Shown piece by piece: positions 55,621-62,471 of a stretch of 64,000 nucleotides of DNA; position 1 is the first letter of the stretch, and every line of letters begins with the position of its first letter. This DNA comes from an uncultured Clostridia bacterium. Lineage in GTDB: Bacteria; Bacillota; Clostridia; Christensenellales; UBA1242. The notes under the pieces are model-generated. The model ran no database searches, had not been told where the DNA came from, and saw only the letters and a program-made list of their open reading frames with translations. Position numbers and translations under genes: made by a program. The stretch is taken from contig CAKVID010000005.1 of the NCBI GenBank assembly GCA_934754355.1, positions 1-64,000 on the forward strand, given 5' to 3'.

Positions 55621-55690
55621 TGATAAAATTACGGTCAAAGACTTATAAATCTAATAAAATTATAGATACTAAAGATAAAGGAGAAATATT

Positions 55691-57124
55691 TTGAAGAATA
55701 AAATTTATTATATTTTAGTGATTTTAATATGTGCAATGTGTTTGCATACTTTCTCCCCTTTGCAAGTAGTTGATGCCGAAGAATATAATCCAGTTGTTAC
55801 ACTAAAAACGGCTGAAGAAGGAGAAGAACCTCCCGTAGAACCTCCCGTAGAACCAAGTCTAGAAGAGAAAGTGTATACAGATTTTAAAGAGGGCGGATAT
55901 GAACTAAATAATTCGTCAGATATCCAAGACAAAAATTTGTATAGTGCTCTTATGCAAATTGCGAGACAAACCATTAAAGAAAAATATCCAGATTACAATA
56001 CTCAAAACGAAACTACTTTATGGACAACAATGCTAAAAAGTGTAGAGACCATAACTATTAAGGATATGGATATTGAAAATCTATCTGGCATAGAGAAGAT
56101 GAGATTTGATAATTTGAAGAGTTTGAATATTATTAATAACAAAATTGTCAGTCTTCCAGATAATTTCTTCGATAGAATGGGAAATTTGGAAACATTGAAT
56201 TTGGCTTGTAACAAAATAACTAAAGTAACTTTCCCAAGTAATTCTAAGATTGCTAATATTAATCTAAGCAGTAATGCTTTGACAAGTGCTAATTTCTCTC
56301 AATTAACTAGTGCTAATCTAAATATTAATGTAGCAAATAACTTAATTACTTCAATTAAAAATATAGGCTTGCCAACCCGTTACGATAGTATTAAAGTAAA
56401 TATTATTAATAATAATATAACTGATTTAACAGATGAATATTTCAATGACCCTAAAGTACAATTATTTGTTGGGCTTCAAGGAGTTGTTAGTGCAAATGAA
56501 AATGTAACTATTGATACTTCTACAGACCTATACTTTTACAAAACTAACTTAAATAATGTATATGTCAAAATTTATAAAGTAGGCACGCTTTCAGATGAAT
56601 TAGTTAGGACAATTTCTGATAGTGATGTAGAGAATAATGTTTTGACACTTAAATTTGGAGTAGGAAAGTATTATGCTGAGTATTTAGATGATAGTGGCGC
56701 ATTGTATGTAAGTGGAGATAGTGATAAAAATTTATATAAATCTTATAAATTTAGTGTAATCCCAACTGCGTGTACAATCAAATATGAATTCAAAGGCAAA
56801 ATATACGATACTTTTGATAATAAAGTTACCGGTAAGGTAAAAGTATTATTGTCTTGCGAAGATGGCGGAAAGATTTATTATAAAGTAGGCAATTCCGATT
56901 GGATTGAAGGCAATGAAATTAATTGTGATAAAGGTGGAAGTTATAGTATTATAACTAAAGTTGTAATTGATGGGGTAGAAAGCAAAGAAAAATCTACTCT
57001 TGTTAAAACTTCTTTGAATGTAATCATTCCAGATATTGTAATGCTTATACTTATACTACTATTCACTCTTGCTATATTTGTTATTATTGTGCCTCTAGTT
57101 AGTAGAAAGTGGTTTAGAAAATAA
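55691..57124 (+). CDS. LRR surface protein with C-terminal membrane anchor, TTG start
   Basis: 477 residues. Signal peptide to about residue 29 (VVDA), a Pro/Glu-rich spacer, then leucine-rich repeats from about 125 to 245 (FDNLKSLNIINNKIVSLPDNFF, NLETLNLACNKIT and so on). Residues about 270-440 are two Ig-like units (the second with GGKIYYKVGN, typical of chitobiase/FN3-like folds). One membrane helix at about 448-470 and a basic end SRKWFRK. TTG start follows aaggag by 8 nt. Likely a binding protein on the cell surface. Confidence 0.8.
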   Translation: MKNKIYYILVILICAMCLHTFSPLQVVDAEEYNPVVTLKTAEEGEEPPVEPPVEPSLEEKVYTDFKEGGYELNNSSDIQDKNLYSALMQIARQTIKEKYPDYNTQNETTLWTTMLKSVETITIKDMDIENLSGIEKMRFDNLKSLNIINNKIVSLPDNFFDRMGNLETLNLACNKITKVTFPSNSKIANINLSSNALTSANFSQLTSANLNINVANNLITSIKNIGLPTRYDSIKVNIINNNITDLTDEYFNDPKVQLFVGLQGVVSANENVTIDTSTDLYFYKTNLNNVYVKIYKVGTLSDELVRTISDSDVENNVLTLKFGVGKYYAEYLDDSGALYVSGDSDKNLYKSYKFSVIPTACTIKYEFKGKIYDTFDNKVTGKVKVLLSCEDGGKIYYKVGNSDWIEGNEINCDKGGSYSIITKVVIDGVESKEKSTLVKTSLNVIIPDIVMLILILLFTLAIFVIIVPLVSRKWFRK

Positions 57125-57130
57125 TTAAAT

Positions 57131-57170
57131 AAAAAACGGAAAAGTATATTTACTCTTCCGTTTTTTTTGT
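57131..57170. terminator. bidirectional terminator
   Basis: Stem aaaacggaa..agta / tact.ttccgtttt with T runs both ways, between the LRR gene and the convergent XRE regulator. Confidence 0.85.
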
Positions 57171-57173
57171 TAT

Positions 57174-57758
57174 CTATCTTAAATTCTTAGGTTTAATAAA
57201 TGCCCAAATACAAAGTGCTACTTGGATTGGAACTCCGATTATAAATATTAACCACATATTGTATTGTAGAAATTGTAAGTATATTGCACCAAGTATAGAC
57301 CAATCAAAGATTGAGAATAGTACAAATTTGTATATGTATCTTCCCCAGTATTCGTTAAATGGCAGTAGCACCAAACAAGAGAATGGGATTGCCCATACAT
57401 ATATTGTCCATAAATTCAAATTAAATATAATCTTGCCATATACATATATTACAATTGCAATTAGCCAAACCAAAGAGAAAAATATTAGTGTTACTGCTAG
57501 TTTATTAAGTACTTGTTTCTTATCTTTGGCAATAGAAGTTCCCTTAGCATTATCTTCTATAAGTGAAGAAAGTGGGACATCAAATACTTTGGACATCTGC
57601 TCAAGTGTCTCAAGTGATGGTGTTACTTCTCCTCTCTCCCATCTAGATACAGCATTATCCGAATAATTCAATTTCTCGGCTAATTCTGTTTGTGTAAGTT
57701 TATTTTTCTTTCTTAAATCAATAATGTTCTTTGCAACAATATCTTTAATGTCTTGCAT
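57174..57758 (-). CDS. XRE-family regulator with membrane domain
   Basis: 194 residues. N-terminal helix-turn-helix of the Cro/cI type (about residues 5-65: IIDLRKKNKLTQTELAEKL, then NYSDNAVSRWERGEVTP). After a linker, four hydrophobic segments (about 88-190). Such membrane-tied regulators may sense envelope state, but the signal is unknown. The start at 57758 has gggtga upstream; the in-frame GTG at 57767 lies inside that site. Confidence 0.85.
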   Translation of the reverse strand: MQDIKDIVAKNIIDLRKKNKLTQTELAEKLNYSDNAVSRWERGEVTPSLETLEQMSKVFDVPLSSLIEDNAKGTSIAKDKKQVLNKLAVTLIFFSLVWLIAIVIYVYGKIIFNLNLWTIYVWAIPFSCLVLLPFNEYWGRYIYKFVLFSIFDWSILGAIYLQFLQYNMWLIFIIGVPIQVALCIWAFIKPKNLR

Positions 57759-57849
57759 AATATTCACCCAATGTAGTTTAATTCATTTCAAGGGTAGTAT
57801 ACATCAAAAGTAATTATTGCACAAGCAAAAATAGTGACAAGTACACAAA

Positions 57850-57890
57850 ATAAAAAGACCTTAGGTTTAAAAACCTCAAGGTCTTTTTTA
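57850..57890. terminator. bidirectional terminator hairpin
   Basis: Stem aaaaagaccttaggttt / aaacctcaaggtcttttt (one mismatch), T runs in both directions. Ends the DUF378 gene. Confidence 0.85.
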
Positions 57891-57903
57891 AACTAATATA
57901 CTA

Positions 57904-58338
57904 TTATTTTTTTGTTTTACAATTATCGTCTTTGCATTCATTATCTTTGCAATCGCAATCATCACCGCAAGTACAATTATCCTCCGATGATTTTGGTTCT
58001 TTGCTTGTATCGCTCTCATCTTTGTGTTCTGGTGCAAAGTCTTCAGCACTCTCTGCTTTTGCCAAAACTCTTCTCTTTTCGTCTTCTTTCTTATCTTCCA
58101 TATATGCATTATATTCTTTGTTTGCTTTCTTGAAAGATACTACAAATTTGCCTTTGTTTTTAATTAAATTAACGGCAACAATAATACTTGCTATACCTAC
58201 TAGAGTATATACAAGTCTACTAAATACATTTGATTGTGAACCAAACAATCCTGCTACAAAGTCATATTGAAGTATTCCAATACAGAACCAGTTAAGTGAG
58301 CCGATAATTACAAGTAAAAATGAAATAAATGCTAACAT
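57904..58338 (-). CDS. DUF378 membrane protein with Cys-rich acidic tail
   Basis: 144 residues. Residues 1-62: the DUF378 (YuzA-type) module, with SLNWFCIGILQYDFVAGLFG and RLVYTLVGIASIIVAVNL. Residues 65-144: charged cytoplasmic-type tail ending in CTCGDDCDCKDNECKDDNC, with six Cys between Asp/Glu, a pattern that suggests metal binding (inference). ggaggg 5 nt before 58338 decides the start. Usual DUF378 proteins are about 70 residues, so the tail is an addition. Confidence 0.75.
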   Translation of the reverse strand: MLAFISFLLVIIGSLNWFCIGILQYDFVAGLFGSQSNVFSRLVYTLVGIASIIVAVNLIKNKGKFVVSFKKANKEYNAYMEDKKEDEKRRVLAKAESAEDFAPEHKDESDTSKEPKSSEDNCTCGDDCDCKDNECKDDNCKTKK

Positions 58339-58655
58339 AATTTCCCTCCGCATTATTTAATTATATCTTAGTTTGTGTGATAATAATTAATTTATGCATT
58401 GCTATATTATCTATTTTTGTTCAAATCAATTTGACGCAATAAAGCCAAAATATACACTAATTCCCGCTCTGGTGGAATTTTATTCTATGCATTCCCGATG
58501 TTCAAATTCAAGAGGGGAATATAATTTTGAAATCGTCTTGTAAAATAAACAAATTTTTAATATATTATAAATATACAAGAGGCATACTTCTAATTAGATT
58601 TAAAAGTTAATTCTTGTAATTAGATTTAAAAGTTAATTAATGGAGAATGATAAAA
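58339..58655. other. 317-bp intergenic region with a 22-bp direct repeat
   Basis: No gene. taattagatttaaaagttaatt occurs at 58591-58612 and 58617-58638, right before the glycolipid operon. 58455-58530 is GC-richer and holds inverted pieces of gaatt/attcc type without a firm stem. Confidence 0.6.
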
Positions 58656-59705
58656 ATGAAAAATAATTTTTTAAAAAATATTCAATTAAAAATAAATAAT
58701 ATATCTAGAAACAAAACAATCCCAATTTTCTTTGCTACAGATGATAACTATATCCCTTATTTGGAAGTGGCGCTTAGATCACTTGTTGAGAATGCTTCCA
58801 AAGCGTATACTTACAATATTCATATTCTTAATACTGGACTAAAAGAAGAGAATAAAGACGCAATACTAAAATTAGCAAATAAGAATTTCAATATTTTATT
58901 TGAAGATATATCTTATTGTATTGAGCCAATTAAAGCAATGCTTAAAGATGTTTATCACTTCAGCGTAGTTATGTACTATAGATTATTTATTGAGAAATTA
59001 TTTCCTCAGTATGACAAAGTTATTTACCTAGATTGCGATATAGTGGTTCTAGGGGATATAAGCAAATTATATAATATTAATCTTGGTGGCAATCTAATTG
59101 GGGCTTGTCAAGAGCAAGTAATTAATAGTAATGAGACATTTAGAAAGTATGCAAATTTAGGTATAGGTGTGCCTTGCGAGAAATATTTTAATTCTGGTAT
59201 CCTTTTGATGAATTTGAAGAAATTTAGACAAGAGAAATTGTGCGAACAATTTGTATATCTTATCAATACTTACAACTTTGATGTAGTAGATCCAGACCAA
59301 GCATATCTAAATGTTTTGTGTTACAACAAAGTTAAATATCTTCCAAATGGTTGGAATAAAGAAGCATTACCAATCAAGCTTGAGGGTAAATTAAATATAG
59401 TTCATTATGCTCTTTATAAGAAACCTTGGCAGTATGACGATATTATTAATGTAGAATATTTCTGGCATTATGCCAAAAAATGTACATTGTACAATAAAAT
59501 TGTAGAGAATAAAGCAAGTTTTGACGATAATAAGAAAAAAGCAAAAGAACAAGCAAATATAGAAATAGTTGAACACTCGCTTAAAATTATTGATGCAGAT
59601 AATAATATGAAGAAAGTATTATTTGATGAAGAAAATTTCTTTGAGAGAGTGCTACTACAATTAGATGCAATTCACTTTGAACTTCCAAATAAAGTGAATG
59701 CTTGA
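58656..59705 (+). CDS. GT8-family glycosyltransferase
   Basis: 349 residues. GT8 fold: N-terminal IPIFFATDDNYIPYLEVALRS, the metal-binding DxD in YLDCDIVVLGD (about residues 124-135), the FNSGILLMNL block and the HYALYKKPW segment before the C-terminus. Transfers a hexose (often galactose or glucose) from a UDP-sugar. The final ~80 residues are an extra helical tail. ATG 58656 is 10 nt after ggag; ATG 58647 is too close. Starts a three-gene operon with two acyltransferase-like genes, which suggests glycolipid or acylated-glycan synthesis. Confidence 0.88.
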   Translation: MKNNFLKNIQLKINNISRNKTIPIFFATDDNYIPYLEVALRSLVENASKAYTYNIHILNTGLKEENKDAILKLANKNFNILFEDISYCIEPIKAMLKDVYHFSVVMYYRLFIEKLFPQYDKVIYLDCDIVVLGDISKLYNINLGGNLIGACQEQVINSNETFRKYANLGIGVPCEKYFNSGILLMNLKKFRQEKLCEQFVYLINTYNFDVVDPDQAYLNVLCYNKVKYLPNGWNKEALPIKLEGKLNIVHYALYKKPWQYDDIINVEYFWHYAKKCTLYNKIVENKASFDDNKKKAKEQANIEIVEHSLKIIDADNNMKKVLFDEENFFERVLLQLDAIHFELPNKVNA

Positions 59706-59753
59706 AAAAATTCCTATAGTCAGATAAATTCACTTGTAAATTGAGGTAGAATA

Positions 59754-60575
59754 ATGGAGAAATCGGAGAAAAGATTACAAATACTTGATAAAATTAAGGA
59801 CTATGAAGCAAAAATGCTTTGGGATCAAGATGTAGAAGATGACCCCGAGACTATTGTGCTTAAACCTAACAAAGTAGATTATCTAAATAAGAAGTTGTCT
59901 AGCAAAATTCTAACTAAGATTGCAAATATTGCAGCGACCAATTACTTTGAGAAATTAATTAAAAACAAACAAATGATTATAGAAGATATTGTAGGCATAG
60001 AAAATTATCTAAGTGTTGATGGTGGCGCAATTCTTACTTGTAATCACTTTAATCCTTGCGACAACTATGCTGTTTGGAGAGCAATTAGGCCCTACATGGG
60101 AAGAAAAAGACTATATAAGGTAGTAAGAGAGGGTAATTATACTAATTTCCCGGGAGTTATTGGGTTTTTCTTTAGGCATTGTAATACTTTGCCTCTTAGT
60201 TCTAATACAGAAACTATGAAGAAATTTATGAATGCAATGGATACGCTTCTAAAAAGAGGCGAGAAGATATTGATATTCCCTGAACAAGCAATGTGGTGGA
60301 ATTATAGAAAGCCTCGTCCATGCAAAAACGGTGCTTACAAATTAGCAGTTGCAAGCAATGCGCCAATTATTCCTGTATTTATAACTATGAGAGATAGTGA
60401 TATCTATGATAGTGAGGGCTTTAAGGTGCAGAAATATACTATTCACTTCTTGCCTCCTCTATACGCCAAAGAAAATCTTAGCAAGAAAGAAAATGTAGAA
60501 TATCTAAGACAAGAAAATTATAAAATGTGTGTAGAAGTTTATGAAAATTTCTACAAAAAGAAATTGGAATACTAA
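59754..60575 (+). CDS. PlsC-like 1-acyl-glycerol-3-phosphate acyltransferase family protein
   Basis: 273 residues. The acyltransferase motifs are present: HX4D in NHFNPCD (about residue 99), the GVIGFFFRH block, FPEQ (about 181) in place of the usual FPEG, and the PIIPVFI block. No clear membrane helix, so a peripheral enzyme. Moves an acyl group from ACP or CoA to a glycerol phosphate or a sugar-lipid. gaggtag precedes the ATG. 48 nt after the GT8 gene. Confidence 0.85.
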   Translation: MEKSEKRLQILDKIKDYEAKMLWDQDVEDDPETIVLKPNKVDYLNKKLSSKILTKIANIAATNYFEKLIKNKQMIIEDIVGIENYLSVDGGAILTCNHFNPCDNYAVWRAIRPYMGRKRLYKVVREGNYTNFPGVIGFFFRHCNTLPLSSNTETMKKFMNAMDTLLKRGEKILIFPEQAMWWNYRKPRPCKNGAYKLAVASNAPIIPVFITMRDSDIYDSEGFKVQKYTIHFLPPLYAKENLSKKENVEYLRQENYKMCVEVYENFYKKKLEY

Positions 60576-60595
60576 GATAAAATACTGGAGTTAAT

Positions 60596-61171
60596 ATGAT
60601 TTTATATTTGTGTATAATATTTATTTGCATGGGTATAATTATGCTTTTTAATGGACTATTTAATATTGATGCTTTCGGTGGCAGCGTTTGGATAATTGTA
60701 CTTGCAGTTTTTACGGCAGTAATTATAGAGATTATTATAGATTTGATTGTGGCATTTATTGTTCATTCCATTAAAGATAAATATTTCAAAGAAGATAGTA
60801 AATTCTATACTATATCCAAAAAAGAACGCCAATTTTACGAAAAAATTGGCATTAAGAAATGGAAAGATAAAATATTAGAATTAGGTTCTATTGGTGGATT
60901 TTCCAAAAGCAAATTAGAAAACGCTAATGATATAGAATATATAAATAAATTCTTGATGGAGAGTTACAAAGGGATAATTGTACATATTGCCAATATAATT
61001 TTCGGATTTGTCCTTATGTTAATTCCGCCATTTAAGTGGTCGTTATGTGTATCTTTGCCTGTAGCGATAGTAAATACTTGCCTAGCAATTCCACCAATTA
61101 TGGTGCTTAGATATAATATTCCCAAACTTCAAATAGTTCGCAAAAGAATAGAGAGAACGAGTAATAATTAA
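60596..61171 (+). CDS. CrtO-like membrane acyltransferase
   Basis: 191 residues with about four membrane helices (two near the N-terminus, two at 125-175). The segment between has FYEKIGIKKWKDKILELG (about residues 81-98), the core motif of the glycosyl-4,4'-diaponeurosporenoate acyltransferase (CrtO) family. No carotenoid genes are near, so the acceptor is more likely a glycolipid made by the two upstream genes. ggag precedes the ATG. It ends overlapping the stop codon of a convergent gene. Confidence 0.7.
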   Translation: MILYLCIIFICMGIIMLFNGLFNIDAFGGSVWIIVLAVFTAVIIEIIIDLIVAFIVHSIKDKYFKEDSKFYTISKKERQFYEKIGIKKWKDKILELGSIGGFSKSKLENANDIEYINKFLMESYKGIIVHIANIIFGFVLMLIPPFKWSLCVSLPVAIVNTCLAIPPIMVLRYNIPKLQIVRKRIERTSNN

Positions 61172-61431
61172 ATACCTTTGTATGTTTCTAGTATTAATTT
61201 ATCGTAGAATACTTTTTCGATAAAGTCTTCTGCTTTGAATGTTGTAGTACTGAAAACAATAAAGTCTCTTATATGTTTGGCTAAAATTACTGGTGTAGGG
61301 CTGTCAAAATGCTCACAAATTTCCTTGACATAGTCAAAAAAGTGGTCAATCTCAAAGTCTTCATCACATTCAAATTTGTATGTTTTTCTTACTTTATCGT
61401 CAATTACAATCTTTGCAAATATTTTAACCAT
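61168..61431 (-). CDS. small protein of unknown function
   Basis: 87 residues, soluble, alpha/beta (strand KIFAKIVID, helix HFFDYVKEICEHF, strand ending DFIVFSTTTF). No family recognised. gaggga before 61431 decides the start. Its stop codon overlaps that of the convergent CrtO-like gene by 4 nt. Confidence 0.6.
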   Translation of the reverse strand: MVKIFAKIVIDDKVRKTYKFECDEDFEIDHFFDYVKEICEHFDSPTPVILAKHIRDFIVFSTTTFKAEDFIEKVFYDKLILETYKGI

Positions 61432-61629
61432 ATTTCCCTCATCAAAATTCACTTGAATTATTGTAACATATTATAGTGATTTTGGCATACAAAAGAATAA
61501 TAAAATTTATAAATTTTTGCAATTTGATAAAGTTGGGTTGTATCCAAAAGTTTGAATTATTCCCAATAATATTTAATTTGCATAATTTTATTTATAAAGA
61601 ATATAATAAATATTATTTGCAAAAAAACC

Positions 61630-61658
61630 TTGACAAATATGTTATATTATTGTATAAA
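61630..61658 (+). promoter_or_regulatory. promoter of greA
   Basis: TTGACA (61630-61635), 17-bp spacer, TATAAA (61653-61658). Confidence 0.75.
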
Positions 61659-61702
61659 ATAAAGTACATTTTTTGAAAGTACAAATAAATAAGGATTATT
61701 GT

Positions 61703-61746
61703 AAAATTCGAAAGAGATTAATTTCTTTTCGGATTTTAATTTTTTA
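61703..61746 (+). terminator. terminator-like hairpin in the greA leader
   Basis: aaaattcgaaaga (61703-61715) pairs with tcttttcggatttt (61723-61736) with one bulge, followed by taattttttag. It lies between promoter and gene, so it could attenuate transcription. Confidence 0.5.
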
Positions 61747-61764
61747 GATAAAGGAGATAGAAAA

Positions 61765-62235
61765 ATGGCTGATGTATATTTAACAAAAGAAGCATACAAA
61801 GAATTAGAAGATAAACTTGCACACCTTAAAAGTGCTGGTAGAGTAGAAGTTGCCAAGAAAATTGCATTTGCTAGGTCATTTGGTGATATTAGTGAGAATA
61901 GTGAATATGATGCTGCTAGAGAAGAAGAAGCAATCTTGGAGCAAGAAATTACTCAAATAGAAGAGACTTTGCGTAATGCTCAAATAATTTCTAAGAGTGC
62001 AAATGACACATCTAAAGTAGGCGTAGGTGCTAATGTAGATTTGTACGATATGGATTTTGATGAGACAATCACTCTTAAGATTATGGGAAGTATTGAAAGT
62101 GACCCTCTTAGTGGCAAAATTAGTAACGAAAGCCCTCTTGGTAAAGCCTTAATTGGTAAATCTAAAGGGGAAGAAGTTGATGTTACTACCCCTGCAGGTG
62201 TTCAAAGATATAAAGTACTTGCAATAAAATATTAA
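61765..62235 (+). CDS. greA: transcription elongation factor GreA
   Basis: 156 residues, normal for GreA. Frees backtracked RNA polymerase by stimulating RNA cleavage. N-terminal coiled coil (1-75) with the tip motif ARSFGDISENSEYDAAREE, whose acidic residues enter the active site, and the C-terminal FKBP-like domain with SPLGKALIGKSKGEEV. aaggag precedes the ATG. The next gene, also acting on RNA polymerase, has its own promoter. Confidence 0.96.
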   Translation: MADVYLTKEAYKELEDKLAHLKSAGRVEVAKKIAFARSFGDISENSEYDAAREEEAILEQEITQIEETLRNAQIISKSANDTSKVGVGANVDLYDMDFDETITLKIMGSIESDPLSGKISNESPLGKALIGKSKGEEVDVTTPAGVQRYKVLAIKY

Positions 62236-62251
62236 TTTTAATTAATTTCTA

Positions 62252-62280
62252 TTGACATATCTAGGATTTAGTGTTAAACT
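62252..62280 (+). promoter_or_regulatory. promoter of the HelD-like gene
   Basis: TTGACA (62252-62257), 17-bp spacer, TAAACT (62275-62280) with an extended TG. Start of transcription expected near 62287. Confidence 0.75.
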
Positions 62281-62318
62281 AATTTCGTTATTTCTTACAT
62301 TTGAAGGAGAATATTGTA

Positions 62319-62405
62319 TTGATAATTCACTGCAAAGAACGCTTGAAAAATAATTTAATAGAAATAATTGATAAGAATACGATAAATAACAAGGCTGACA
62401 TTTAA
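62319..62405 (+). CDS. 28-residue leader peptide, candidate
   Basis: TTG start 9 nt after aaggag (62304-62309), then 28 codons and TAA at 62403-62405. The peptide is plain and Asn/Ile/Lys rich (MIIHCKERLKNN at the start). Its stop codon lies at the end of the 5' arm of the terminator at 62393-62436, so a ribosome at the end of this ORF would block the hairpin. Too short for coding statistics; support comes from the ribosome site, spacing and position. Confidence 0.5.
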   Translation: MIIHCKERLKNNLIEIIDKNTINNKADI

Positions 62406-62436
62406 GAGGTTTCGATAAATGTCAGCCTTTTTGTTT
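62393..62436 (+). terminator. intrinsic terminator in the HelD leader (attenuator)
   Basis: Perfect 12-bp stem ggctgacattta (62393-62404) / taaatgtcagcc (62416-62427), then tttttgtttgt. It lies between the promoter at 62252 and the start codon at 62472 and has no upstream gene to end other than the leader ORF (greA stops at 62235, before the promoter). Confidence 0.8.
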
Positions 62437-62471
62437 GTCTTATTCAAATTTGAAAATTTAGGAGGATTATT

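Larger units (their letters stand above)
61432..61764 (+). other. 333-bp intergenic region with the greA promoter and leader
   Basis: No gene. Left two-thirds are plain AT-rich DNA. Promoter at 61630-61658, leader of about 100 nt with the hairpin at 61703-61746. Confidence 0.6.

Noticed and set aside
61476..61676. 66-codon plus-strand ORF before greA
   Set aside because: No ribosome site, extreme A/T codon content, and it covers the greA promoter.
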